The notes below the pieces were generated by a model, which was not told the DNA's origin, did not search any database, and saw only the letters and a list, made by a program, of their open reading frames with translations. Shown here piece by piece: positions 52,658 through 61,426 of a stretch of 64,000 bases of DNA (position 1 is its first letter; each line of letters begins with the position of its first letter). The stretch is taken from NCBI GenBank assembly GCA_002069765.1, contig MWBZ01000008.1, positions 39,767 through 103,766 of the forward strand, written 5' to 3'. Origin of the DNA: a bacterium ADurb.Bin243 (GTDB lineage: Bacteria > Muiribacteriota > UBA9980). The position numbers were made by a program, and so were the translations under genes.

Positions 52658-53809
52658 ATGAGAATTAAATCAGTGCTTTTAACGCTGCTGACAATTACAA
52701 CCTTAATATTTACGAACGCTTTAAACGCGCCCCATGCCTTCGCCTCGATCGACGACGTGGCCGGCAACATTTCAGACAGAGCCATCAGTTACACCGACGC
52801 CACTAACGAATCAAGCCTTTCCGATTCCGCTCCGCCTTCGCCAAGCGCAATGATCATGCCCGGCTTGAATAACGTCAATATCAGATCGGAAGCCTGGGGC
52901 GATATCATAGGCAAAGCCCGGTCTGAACAGGTTTTTGAAATTACAGGCGAGGACGGCGACTGGTATATAATCAACTACAACGGCCGCAGGGCTTACATTT
53001 TAAAACAGGCCATGACGGCCGATAAAAATATACAAGCCAATTCCTCTGCTTCTGAATTCACGCCGGCGCCCGGAAAAGTCAGAAACTGCGTCGCGCTCAA
53101 CGTGCGCACCGGCCCGTGGGGCGATAAGATCGGCTGGCTCAAAGACGGCGACAGAGTGCAGATAACAGGCGAGGACGGCGACTGGTATAAGATAAAATTC
53201 GGCAGAAAAACCGGCTTCGTCTATAAAAAATATATCGGCGTTTACGCCGGCGGCCGGATAACTTCAACGCCCGCTACACAACAGCAGACAACAGCCGCAC
53301 AACCTGTGAATAATTCCGTTAATAACAATAACAGCGGTACGGCGGCAAACACAAATGCTCAAATAAACCCGCCCGCCGGCGCGGCTGCGCCCGACCCGAA
53401 TATCGCATCCTCGGGCAACCGTTTGGTTGACTGGCTGCGGCAGGCCGGCTTCAAAGGCGAGGGACTTCGAATAGCATGGGCTATAGCCATGCGCGAATCG
53501 AACGGCATTCCCGAAATCGGCAAGGGACATAAATATTTCAACGGCTACGACTGGGGCCTCTTCCAGCTCAATAAACCCACGTTCGGTAAAAGAGCATGGT
53601 GGGACGACGCAAAGATGGTCGATGCCATATATAATGCAAAGATAGTTTACGACCTTTCAAAGGGCGGCACTTTCTGGGTGCCCTGGGGCCTTTCCGGCGA
53701 CGGTAAATCGATGAACGTGTCATGTTATAAAATGTGGAGCGCTGAAAAACAAATGAACTGCATCTGGAAGCCTTTTAAAAAATGGTACGATAAATATCCG
53801 TTAAAATAA
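52658..53809 (+). CDS. Exported protein with two SH3 domains and a lysozyme-like domain
   Basis: 383 residues from ATG 52658 (GGAGG upstream). Signal peptide (about 1-32, cut near AFAS). Two bacterial SH3 domains (about 68-125 and 143-198) both contain ITGEDGDWY and are close copies. A low-complexity linker rich in Gln, Thr, Asn and Ala follows (about 205-250), then a C-terminal domain (255-383) with AWAIAMRESNGIP, whose Glu matches the catalytic Glu of lytic transglycosylases, and GYDWGLFQLNKPTFGKRAWW. It likely binds and cleaves peptidoglycan. Confidence 0.85.
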   Translation: MRIKSVLLTLLTITTLIFTNALNAPHAFASIDDVAGNISDRAISYTDATNESSLSDSAPPSPSAMIMPGLNNVNIRSEAWGDIIGKARSEQVFEITGEDGDWYIINYNGRRAYILKQAMTADKNIQANSSASEFTPAPGKVRNCVALNVRTGPWGDKIGWLKDGDRVQITGEDGDWYKIKFGRKTGFVYKKYIGVYAGGRITSTPATQQQTTAAQPVNNSVNNNNSGTAANTNAQINPPAGAAAPDPNIASSGNRLVDWLRQAGFKGEGLRIAWAIAMRESNGIPEIGKGHKYFNGYDWGLFQLNKPTFGKRAWWDDAKMVDAIYNAKIVYDLSKGGTFWVPWGLSGDGKSMNVSCYKMWSAEKQMNCIWKPFKKWYDKYPLK

Positions 53810-53831
53810 TTTTCAAAATTGAGCAAATTAA

Positions 53832-54581
53832 ATGAATAACGAAACGAAAAAAGTCATTCTTATAATAGCCGATATAAGCGGCTACACTTCTTATATGGTC
53901 GCGCACCGCGCCGAACTCGAACACGGCCAGGTGCTGATAACCGAACTTCTCGAAGCGATCATAAGCCAGGCTGAAATCCCTATCGAGATATCCAAACTCG
54001 AAGGCGATGCGGTTTTCATGTACGCGGCGGCCGCGGGCGGCGAAACCGCACTCGATTCGGTCGCACAGGAAGTCAGTAAAAAACTGCTGAAATTCTTCGA
54101 CGCGTTTTCAGAAAAACTTAGCGAACTGGTTGAATCTAGCGTCTGCTGCTGCAAGGCGTGCGCTAACCTCGACAAGCTCCGGCTCAAGCTGATAATCCAT
54201 TCAGGCGAGGCGCTCTTCCACCGCGTGGGCAATTTCAACGAGCTGGCGGGCGTCGATGTGATAACGCTGCACAGACTGCTAAAAAATAGCGTCGATTCAA
54301 ACCATTATATCATGATGACCGAAAACGCTCATAAATTGCTTAATTTCGAAGGGAAAAACGAAATGTCCGAATTCGTTGAAAGTTATTCCGAAATAGGCAG
54401 CATAAAAAATTTCGTATATTTTATGGACGGCGGCAACCGGTCAAAAACCTCGCCCGCGCACACAAAGACATATTCCACGCTTTATCATAAAACGAAAACT
54501 CTTATCTGGCTGGTCACACGATCGATGCTTTTAAGACTCGGACTTATAAAAGGACCAGAACTTAAAAATATAGCGAAGTAA
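53832..54581 (+). CDS. DUF2652 class III cyclase-like protein
   Basis: 249 residues. The nucleotide cyclase fold is recognisable: IIADISGYTSYM with metal Asp and SKLEGDAVFMYA with the second Asp; a Cys cluster (SSVCCCKACANLDKLRLKL) and LFHRVGNFNELAGVDVITLHRLLK follow. DUF2652 proteins are cyclase homologues of unproven activity. No signal or membrane segment except a mildly hydrophobic C-terminus. It lies 22 bp after the SH3-lysozyme gene, in the same operon. Confidence 0.85.
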   Translation: MNNETKKVILIIADISGYTSYMVAHRAELEHGQVLITELLEAIISQAEIPIEISKLEGDAVFMYAAAAGGETALDSVAQEVSKKLLKFFDAFSEKLSELVESSVCCCKACANLDKLRLKLIIHSGEALFHRVGNFNELAGVDVITLHRLLKNSVDSNHYIMMTENAHKLLNFEGKNEMSEFVESYSEIGSIKNFVYFMDGGNRSKTSPAHTKTYSTLYHKTKTLIWLVTRSMLLRLGLIKGPELKNIAK

Positions 54582-54653
54582 ACGCATGTCCGCTCTTAAT
54601 TTCATAATTGAGCAATTTTAAAAAGCTACTTTTGAAGACCACATTTTTTTGAT

Positions 54654-54691
54654 AAGGGAAGGCCAGGTGCCAAAGGCCCCTGCCTTCCCTT
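54654..54691. repeat. Hairpin repeat A
   Basis: AAGGGAAGGC (54654-54663) pairs with GCCTTCCCTT (54682-54691); loop includes CAAAGGCCC. No T tract fits a terminator on either side. Confidence 0.6.
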
Positions 54692-54823
54692 AAAATCCCT
54701 TCCAACCCCAAATTAGCCTGACGCTTTATTTTTGTGGAGTGCCGGCTTTTCTGCCGGAGCTTTAATTCAGGTATGCTTTTTTCGGTAATTGCCTCAAATT
54801 TCTTCAATGCCTTTCGTTCATTT

Positions 54824-54851
54824 GCAGACGCGCGCTTACGCGCGCGTCTGC
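54824..54851. repeat. Hairpin repeat B
   Basis: GCAGACGCGCG (54824-54834) with its perfect complement at 54841-54851 and a six-base loop, an 11-bp very GC-rich stem in AT-rich surroundings. Confidence 0.65.
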
Positions 54852-54950
54852 GCAGCAATAATGGCTTGTTGGTAAGTCCACATTAATGTTTTATATTATA
54901 CTTTTTGGTTAATAACCTTTTTTTAAGTTTCCTTTAAGCTCGTAGCAGGG

Positions 54951-55093
54951 GCCAGACAAAATTTTTGAGGGGTGTAGCGGCGGCCCTAATGCAGCACGCG
55001 CCATGGACGGCAACGGCGTGCTGCGACGATGAGCTCAAGCGGCTAAAATCCCGGAGGGATTTTAGAACGCGTCCCCGAAAAAACTTGTCTGGC
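54951..55093. mobile_element. 143-bp nested palindromic element (MITE/REP-like)
   Basis: Ends are inverted: GCCAGACAA... at 54951 and its complement finishing TTGTCTGGC at 55093, about 21 bp each with a few mismatches. Inside lie two further hairpins: GCAGCACGC with GCGTGCTGC (about 54991-55024) and TAAAATCCC with GGGATTTTA (about 55044-55064). No ORF. The design suggests a non-autonomous mobile element or a structured RNA. Confidence 0.6.
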
Positions 55094-55180
55094 ACACTGC
55101 CCCAAACTACCATCTGAAATGTAAGGGAACTAGTTTAAAACTTAAAATAGTGACCGAATAAAATTTCAACACATGAAAAT

Positions 55181-55209
55181 TTGCCTAAATAAAAAAAATT
55201 TGTTATAAT
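55181..55209 (+). promoter_or_regulatory. Promoter for the zinc-ribbon/TPR protein gene
   Basis: TTGCCT (55181-55186), 17-base spacer, perfect TATAAT (55204-55209), about 110 bp before the ATG at 55321. Confidence 0.55.
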
Positions 55210-55320
55210 ATATTAGTTAAAAATAAAACTTATTGTTTTTTTAGAAATCGCACGTTAAATAAATTGATTTTTAAACTTTTAATTCAACATCGGATTACTT
55301 AAACTACGGAGGTATTTTTC

Positions 55321-56655
55321 ATGAAAAAAGTTCTCGCCATCGGTTTAGCCTTATTCGCAGCGGCCGGTTTTTCCATGACTTCGGCCAGCGCCCTTGAAAT
55401 GCCCGCAAATTCTACAGAAACTGCCTCGAAACATTACGATCCTTCCCATAACGGACACTCGCACCAGTGCGCTAAATGCGGCGCCAACTATAACCAGCCC
55501 GGCGATATGGGCCAGTATTCCTCCGGCACATATACCTGCCCGCGCTGCGGATTCACCAACCCACAGCCCAATAACCCCGGCGGATACCCGAACAATCCTC
55601 CCTACCAGCCGCCTTATCAACCCCCTTTCCAGCCCGGCACTAACGGCTTGCCCACTTATACGAATCCCTATAACGATCCTTCTTACGATTACGGTTACCG
55701 CGACGGATATAATCAGGGATACCGCAATTCCTACGCCGAAAGCTATCAGGAAGGCCTTCGCCAGGGCGAACGCGACGGATACAACAACGGCCTTAAAGAA
55801 GGCGAAAATAAATTCAACGCTAAATATTTCAATTATGTCTATACCCAGGAAAAACTCGCCGATCTTATAAAGAAAATAAAATTCCCCGGCCGCGGCATTA
55901 CCGAAAACGCCAACCTCGCCGGCGCGGAAACTAAAAACGGCCGCAACGGCGCTTATTACCCTAACGGTTATAACGACGGTATTTTCAGAGGCCGTACAGA
56001 CGGCAGAAACGACGGCCTTCGCGACGGAAGCAAAAAAACTTATCCCGAAGCCTACAGCAGAGGCTACGCCGAAGGTTTCAGAATAGCCGACGTTAAAGCC
56101 CACGGCGACGTCAGAAAATACACGTTCGAAGAACAGTTCGGATTCGGCTGCGCCGCGCTTAATACCGGCGACTACTGGACGGCTTTGTTCAGGTTCAACC
56201 TGATACTCGTAGAAGAGCCAGCTAACGGACCTTTCAGAAATAAAGCATTCTGGTACGCCGGCTACACTAAAATGAAACAAAAAGAACACGACGCCGCTCT
56301 GGCTATATTCATTATATTCAATCTGAATTTCCCCGAAACTTTAAAAGAAGAAACCACTTTAAATATAGCCAGCCTCCTTCTCGAAGTTAAAACCGGCGGT
56401 TTCATAGGCATCGGATCTACCAAATATTACGATAAAGCTAAAAATATGCTCGATTGGTGGATCGCTTCATTCCCCAACTCACAGCGCCTCCCCGAAGCTT
56501 ATTTCACTCTCGGCAACTGCTACGAAAAACTCAAAGATACCAATAACGCAGTTTTGACATACAAAAAAGTGGCCGATTTATATCCTAACACATCCATAGC
56601 CGAAGACGCTAAAAAACGCATTAAAGCCATAAGCTCATGGTGGCCGTGGGACTAA
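55321..56655 (+). CDS. Exported protein: zinc ribbon, Tyr/Gly-rich repeats, TPR domain
   Basis: 444 residues. Signal peptide (cut near ASALE). A zinc-ribbon pair CAKCG and CPRCG (about 44-80) is followed by a Pro/Gln/Tyr/Asn linker (about 84-118). Then come repeats of the type YGYRDGYNQGYRNSY, ERDGYNNGLKEGE and later YNDGIFRGRTDGRNDGLRDG and YSRGYAEGF. The C-terminal about 180 residues are TPR-like, with outer-membrane-assembly style units (PNSQRLPEAYFTLGNCYEKLKDTNNAVLTYKKVADLYPN). An exported zinc ribbon is unusual. RBS GGAGG. Its own promoter and terminator make it monocistronic. Role unknown, perhaps surface or assembly. Confidence 0.8.
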   Translation: MKKVLAIGLALFAAAGFSMTSASALEMPANSTETASKHYDPSHNGHSHQCAKCGANYNQPGDMGQYSSGTYTCPRCGFTNPQPNNPGGYPNNPPYQPPYQPPFQPGTNGLPTYTNPYNDPSYDYGYRDGYNQGYRNSYAESYQEGLRQGERDGYNNGLKEGENKFNAKYFNYVYTQEKLADLIKKIKFPGRGITENANLAGAETKNGRNGAYYPNGYNDGIFRGRTDGRNDGLRDGSKKTYPEAYSRGYAEGFRIADVKAHGDVRKYTFEEQFGFGCAALNTGDYWTALFRFNLILVEEPANGPFRNKAFWYAGYTKMKQKEHDAALAIFIIFNLNFPETLKEETTLNIASLLLEVKTGGFIGIGSTKYYDKAKNMLDWWIASFPNSQRLPEAYFTLGNCYEKLKDTNNAVLTYKKVADLYPNTSIAEDAKKRIKAISSWWPWD

Positions 56656-56696
56656 TTAACCATTAAATGTACATTAATTAAAAATCGGTTAAATAA

Positions 56697-56733
56697 AAAA
56701 AGAAGGAAAGGTACACAGCCTTTCCTTCTTTTT
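56697..56733. terminator. Bidirectional terminator
   Basis: A perfect 15-bp stem, 56697-56711 with 56719-56733, begins with A's and ends with T's, loop TACACAG. Serves the zinc-ribbon gene and the convergent RDD gene. Confidence 0.92.
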
Positions 56734-56797
56734 TATAACTTCGTCTATTATATCGCTTTCTTTTCGCTTTGAATATATGACGCTAACGCGCGACCTA

Positions 56798-57388
56798 TTA
56801 TTTTTCAATCACTTTAGTGTCGCAAAGCCTGTCGTAAAGTGTTAAATTGTCCTCGCCGAATAATGTAAGCGCGCCCAGGCCGAAAAATGAAACGGAAAAA
56901 ACGAATATTACGGAACGCTTTAATGCCGTGAGCAAGTCGGGCGGATCGTCGTCGAGCATCACCACCGTCGTTTTTGAAAGAAGCTGCCCGGCGGAAGCTC
57001 CAAAAATACGCCACATCAAGCAAAAATAAAGAATGACCGGAAGCAGCGGGTAATTTATGTTAAATGAAATAAAACTTTCAACGAACCCCGAACGACGGTA
57101 ATGCCTGGGCTCGCCATAAGCGAACGTTATCCTGTCGTATCTGGATAAATTTTGCGCTTCCATGCCGTTTTTAGCGCCGGCTTCGGCGTATTCTTCCCTG
57201 GTGAGATATTGCCTTCCCCATATAAACGATTGGACCGGCTTCCATAAAATACCGGAAATTATAGTCATGGCGAAAAATATAATAATTACGTCGATAATAA
57301 AAGATTTTACCCTTAAAAAAACCGGCGCTTCCCTTGCGTCGATAAAACGCCTGTACCTTTTTACCGGTGAATTAAAATTGCCGTTCAT
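56798..57388 (-). CDS. RDD family membrane protein
   Basis: 196 residues, about three membrane helices. The RDD signature appears as RVKSFIIDVIIIFFAMT near the first helix (the second basic/acid pair is R...D), then MWRIFGASAGQLLSKTTVVMLDD and LKRSVIFVFSVSF. RDD proteins are small integral membrane proteins; some are Na+/H+ antiporters, most are unknown. No neighbour on this strand suggests the job. Confidence 0.85.
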   Translation of the reverse strand: MNGNFNSPVKRYRRFIDAREAPVFLRVKSFIIDVIIIFFAMTIISGILWKPVQSFIWGRQYLTREEYAEAGAKNGMEAQNLSRYDRITFAYGEPRHYRRSGFVESFISFNINYPLLPVILYFCLMWRIFGASAGQLLSKTTVVMLDDDPPDLLTALKRSVIFVFSVSFFGLGALTLFGEDNLTLYDRLCDTKVIEK

Positions 57389-57650
57389 ATTTTTTTTAAA
57401 ATTAACCTTTCTGCCTTAAGGCATCGTATCCAAATTAATAAATAAAAATAACTCACGCATTTAATTACTAAATTACGAAAAATAAAAAAAGTTGTTCCGG
57501 TTTTTAAAAAAAATAGCTGAAAATTTTACTTTAAACTTACTTGTATTATATAAAAAAATATGTTAAAATTATATTTATGGGGTAAATCATAAATTAGTAA
57601 AATATATTATAGTATATAATGAATAACTAATATTATACGGAGGTAACATC

Positions 57651-60107
57651 ATGAAAGTTATTATAGTAGGCGGAGTCGCCGGCGGCGCTTCGGCCGCGGC
57701 AAGACTTAGAAGACTCGACGAAAAATGCGAAATAACCATGTACGAACGCGGAGAATTCATATCCTTCGCCAACTGCGGCCTGCCTTATCACATAGGCGGA
57801 GTTATAGAAGACCGCGACGCTCTTCTCGTTCAGACTCCCGAAACCATGGCCGCGCGCTTTAATTTCGCGGTAAAACCTTTCCATGAAGTAATGTCCGTCG
57901 ATACGAAAAATAAAAAAGTAAGCGTCAAAAACTTGAAATCCGGCAATACTTTCGAAGACAGTTACGATTATTTAATTTTATCTCCGGGCGCGGCCCCTAT
58001 CAAACCGCCCATTCCCGGAATCGACGGCGAAAATATATTTACGCTCAGAACTATTCCGGATATGGATAAAATAATCGCGGCCATGAAAAAAGGCGCTAAA
58101 AGCGCGATAGTAGTGGGCGGCGGCTTTATCGGCGTGGAAGTGGCCGAAAACCTTATCGAAAAAGGGTTCGAAGTATCGCTCGTCGAGATGCAGGACCAGA
58201 TCCTGACGTTTTTAGACCCCGATATGGCGGCTTTCGCCCATAACGAAATGAAAACGCATAAAATAAAGCTTCATCTGTCCGACCGCGTTACCGAATTCAA
58301 AAAAAGCGCCGCTGGAAAAGTAGCCGTCAGCCTGGCTAGCGGAAAAACTATCGAGTCCGATATGGCGGTTCTCGCTATAGGCGTTATGCCCGAAGTCAAG
58401 CTCGCCAAAGACGCGGGAATCAAAATCGGCGAAACTGGCGCAATATGGGTAGACGAAAATATGCGCACGTCCGATCCCGCCGTATATGCCGTCGGCGACG
58501 CCGTGGAAGTTACGCACTTCGTAACTAAAACTAAAATTAAAATACCGCTCGCGGGCCCCGCAAACCGCCAGGCCAGAATAGCCGTCAACAACATTTGCGG
58601 CGTTAAATCGGAATATAAAGACACGCAGGGAACGTCCATAGTCAAAGTTTTCGATCTCGCCTGCGGCGCGACCGGCGCGAGCGTGCCGCTTCTTAAAAAA
58701 TCGAATATCGCTTTTAAAACCGTCACTATCCACGCCGGAAGCCATGCCGGTTATTACCCTTACGCCTATATGGTCCATCTGAAGCTCATTTACTCGCCCG
58801 AAACCGGTAAAATTCTCGGCGCCCAGGCCTGCGGCTACGACGGCGTGGACAAGCGCATAGACGTAATAGCTTCGGCGATCCGCCATGGAGCCACTATTTA
58901 CGATCTGGAAAATTACGAGCTTTCTTACGCGCCGCCGTTCGGCTCGGCCAAAGACCCGGTGAATATGGCCGGATTCGTCGCCGTAAACGATATGACTAAG
59001 TTCTCGCCGCTTATAAGCATATTCGAAGTAGAAGAATACCTTTCAAAAGGCGCTTATCTTCTCGACGTGCGCAATACCGAAGAAGTGGTCATGGGCAAAA
59101 TTAAAGACGCCGTTAACATTCCGCTGCACACGCTCAGAAGCCGCCTTATAGAAATCCCGAAGGAAAAGCCCGTCGTGGTTTACTGCCGCGTCGGCCTTAG
59201 AGGATATATAGCGCAGCGGATACTTTTGCAGAACGGCTTTAACGCCGTAAACGTAAGCGGCGGCTACGAAAGCTATAACAATTATTTCAACCAGGGCGCT
59301 TTCGATAAAGCCATCGAATCCTCCAAAGACGCAGACGACACTCAGACTAAAGGACAGCCGCACCAGCAGCCAGCCGGCAATGTCGTAAGAGTCAACGCGT
59401 GCGGGTTGCAGTGCCCGGGCCCGCTATTAAAGCTTAAAGAGGCCGTCAGCAAAGCTAAAGATAACGAAGTCATTGAAATAGAGGCCACCGATCAGGGTTT
59501 TCATGCCGACGTACAGGCTTTCGCGGGCGCGACGAACCTTAAAGTGCTCGATCTTGAAAGAAGAAAGTCCATAAAAGCCAGGCTTCTTAAATGCCCCGCC
59601 GGAAGCGTTCCCACCGGGCCGCACGGCTCGCCGAAATCGGATCAGGCTACTCTGGTCGTGTTTTCGGACGATTTCGATAAAGCCATGGCGGCTACCATTA
59701 TCGCGAACGGGGCGCTCGCGATGGGTAAAAAAGTATCGCTCTTCTTCACTTTCTGGGGTTTAAATATATTGCGTAAAAACAAAAACGTGCCCGTAAAGAA
59801 AAACTTTATAGAAAAAATGTTTGGAATGATGATGCCGCGCGGCACCGGCAAGCTCACCCTTTCAAAAATGAATATGTTCGGAATGGGCACTCAGATGATA
59901 AAAGGCATAATGAAACAGCATAACGTCGAGCCGCTTGAAAAACTTCTTCAGTCGGTCAAAGATAACGGCGGAAAGCTCGTGGCGTGCCGCATGTCTATGG
60001 AGCTTATGGGCATCAAAAAAGAAGAGATGATCGACGGCGTCGAAGACGGCGGCGTGGCCGCATATCTGGCTGACGCGGAAAAAGGCAATATCAATTTATT
60101 CATATAG
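57651..60107 (+). CDS. CoA-disulfide reductase-rhodanese-TusA-DsrE fusion
   Basis: 818 residues, four modules. An FAD/NAD(P)H disulfide reductase (1-450) with VIIVGGVAGGASAAARLRR and the single active Cys42 in SFANCGLPYHIGG, typical of CoA-disulfide reductase. A rhodanese domain (about 460-550) with Cys in VVVYCRVGLRGY. A TusA sulfur carrier (about 578-650) with NACGLQCPGPLLKLKEA. A DsrE/F-like domain (660-818) with FSDDFDKAMAATIIANGALAMG. The set can reduce persulfides or CoA disulfide and pass sulfane sulfur along domains. RBS GGAGG. Cytoplasmic. Known in anaerobes as CoADR-Rhd proteins; the whole four-part chain is complete here. Confidence 0.95.
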   Translation: MKVIIVGGVAGGASAAARLRRLDEKCEITMYERGEFISFANCGLPYHIGGVIEDRDALLVQTPETMAARFNFAVKPFHEVMSVDTKNKKVSVKNLKSGNTFEDSYDYLILSPGAAPIKPPIPGIDGENIFTLRTIPDMDKIIAAMKKGAKSAIVVGGGFIGVEVAENLIEKGFEVSLVEMQDQILTFLDPDMAAFAHNEMKTHKIKLHLSDRVTEFKKSAAGKVAVSLASGKTIESDMAVLAIGVMPEVKLAKDAGIKIGETGAIWVDENMRTSDPAVYAVGDAVEVTHFVTKTKIKIPLAGPANRQARIAVNNICGVKSEYKDTQGTSIVKVFDLACGATGASVPLLKKSNIAFKTVTIHAGSHAGYYPYAYMVHLKLIYSPETGKILGAQACGYDGVDKRIDVIASAIRHGATIYDLENYELSYAPPFGSAKDPVNMAGFVAVNDMTKFSPLISIFEVEEYLSKGAYLLDVRNTEEVVMGKIKDAVNIPLHTLRSRLIEIPKEKPVVVYCRVGLRGYIAQRILLQNGFNAVNVSGGYESYNNYFNQGAFDKAIESSKDADDTQTKGQPHQQPAGNVVRVNACGLQCPGPLLKLKEAVSKAKDNEVIEIEATDQGFHADVQAFAGATNLKVLDLERRKSIKARLLKCPAGSVPTGPHGSPKSDQATLVVFSDDFDKAMAATIIANGALAMGKKVSLFFTFWGLNILRKNKNVPVKKNFIEKMFGMMMPRGTGKLTLSKMNMFGMGTQMIKGIMKQHNVEPLEKLLQSVKDNGGKLVACRMSMELMGIKKEEMIDGVEDGGVAAYLADAEKGNINLFI

Positions 60108-60167
60108 TGCGCTTATAAAAATTTCATCCGCGCAAAATAGAAAAAAATAAAAATAGAGAGGTAATAA

Positions 60168-60782
60168 ATGAAACGTTTATATATAGCATTTTTATTTTTA
60201 CTTTTATTGGCATCGCCGTCCTACGCGGATTTTACCGCAGGCGAAAAAGCTTTCAACGAACGCGATTTTGAAACCGCATGGAAAGAGCTCCATCCTCTGG
60301 CCGAATCCGGTGATGCTCGCGCCATGGAAGCCGTCGGCTGCATGTATCTGGACGGAAACGGAGTGAAACTCGATTATTCGAAGGCTATAGAATGGTTTAA
60401 AAAGGCCGTTGAAAAGGGCAATACCGACGCTTATAACAACCTTGGATTCATGTACACGGAAGGCCTCGGAGTAAAAAAAGACGCGGTAAAGGCGTTCGAC
60501 TGCTATTTCAAGGCGGCGCACGGCAACAACTATATGGCGCAGGCAACCCTCGCCGCGCTTTATTATGCTGGAATCGGCGTAAAAAAAAGCGGCAGGGACG
60601 CGCTGAAGTGGTTTTTAATAGTGTCGCAAAACCCCGCCTCAGACGATGAAGTCCGGGAATCGTCCCTGACGAAGTGCGCCGAAATCGAAAAGGAGCTTAC
60701 CGCAAAGCAGATCGAAAGCGCCAAGGCTCAGGCCGCGACTTTTTTAAAGGCTTTCAAAACTAAAAAGCCCGCAGGCGAATAA
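60168..60782 (+). CDS. Exported Sel1-repeat protein
   Basis: 204 residues. Signal peptide (cut near SYADF). Three to four Sel1-like repeats: AWKELHPLAESGDARAMEAVG, YLDGNGVKLDYSKAIEWFKKA, YTEGLGVKKDAVKAFDCYFKAA and YAGIGVKKSGRDALKWF. These form protein-binding helical scaffolds. RBS AGAGAGG. It lies 60 bp after the CoA-disulfide reductase gene, but a shared role is not evident. Confidence 0.9.
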   Translation: MKRLYIAFLFLLLLASPSYADFTAGEKAFNERDFETAWKELHPLAESGDARAMEAVGCMYLDGNGVKLDYSKAIEWFKKAVEKGNTDAYNNLGFMYTEGLGVKKDAVKAFDCYFKAAHGNNYMAQATLAALYYAGIGVKKSGRDALKWFLIVSQNPASDDEVRESSLTKCAEIEKELTAKQIESAKAQAATFLKAFKTKKPAGE

Positions 60783-60801
60783 TATAATAAATTAATGATA
60801 T

Positions 60802-61371
60802 TTACGCTTCGACAATGTTTTTTAATGTGGAGTTTTTGAATTCCCGATCGAGAATATCCATATAAACCACATCGTAATACTTTCCGGCCACGAGCCTCAA
60901 CTCGCGAAGTTTTCCGGCGTGCTTGAAACCGCATTTTTCATAACATCTTATACCGCGCTTGTTAAAACTAAAAACGGTCAGGAAAATGTTATGAAGGTTG
61001 AGCATGTTGAAACCGAAATCGAGTATCAGGTTCGTGGCTTCTTCTCCGTATCCCTTTCCCCAGTATTTTTTATCGCCGATAAAAATGCCGAACATCGCTT
61101 TTCTGTTAAACGGCTCTATTCCCATGAGACCGCAGTTTCCGATTAATTTATCGCTTTTTTTATCGACTATTCCAAAAACCGCGTCGGTTTCGGATTTGAC
61201 GAGTTTTTCAAGCATTTCCTTTTCTTTTTCTATAGTGAGCGCATAAGGCCTTATATTCAGATTCGTCGATACTTCGAGATCGTTGAGCCATTCTTTGTAT
61301 AACGCGGCGTCATCTAAATTCACAGGCGAAAGATAGCATTTTTTGCCGGGTATTAATTTATCGTATTTCAT
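60802..61371 (-). CDS. GNAT family N-acetyltransferase (RimJ/RimL type)
   Basis: 189 residues from ATG 61371, with AAAAGGAG; the ATG at 61416 lacks one. GNAT motifs: GIVDKKSDKLIGNCGLMGIEPFN, the acetyl-CoA loop DKKYWGKGYGEEATNLIL and FSFNKRGIRCYEKCGFKHAG. This type acetylates protein N-termini, antibiotics or polyamines; substrate unknown. Runs in the same direction as the exported protein gene 55 bp upstream. Confidence 0.92.
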   Translation of the reverse strand: MKYDKLIPGKKCYLSPVNLDDAALYKEWLNDLEVSTNLNIRPYALTIEKEKEMLEKLVKSETDAVFGIVDKKSDKLIGNCGLMGIEPFNRKAMFGIFIGDKKYWGKGYGEEATNLILDFGFNMLNLHNIFLTVFSFNKRGIRCYEKCGFKHAGKLRELRLVAGKYYDVVYMDILDREFKNSTLKNIVEA

Positions 61372-61426
61372 CTGGATTCTCCTTTTTATTCGCTTAATTA
61401 AACGATGCGCGGACACATATAGTCTA

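Larger units (their letters stand above)
54582..55180. other. Intergenic cluster of palindromes
   Basis: About 600 bp without a credible gene. It contains at least three hairpin units (54654-54691, 54824-54851, 54951-55093). A minus-strand ORF across 54562-54858 runs through two of these palindromes and is not believed. Confidence 0.6.

Noticed and set aside
54562..54858. 98-codon minus-strand ORF
   Set aside because: It crosses two strong palindromes, overlaps the end of the DUF2652 gene, has no RBS or recognisable domain, and its sequence is what such repeats encode by chance.
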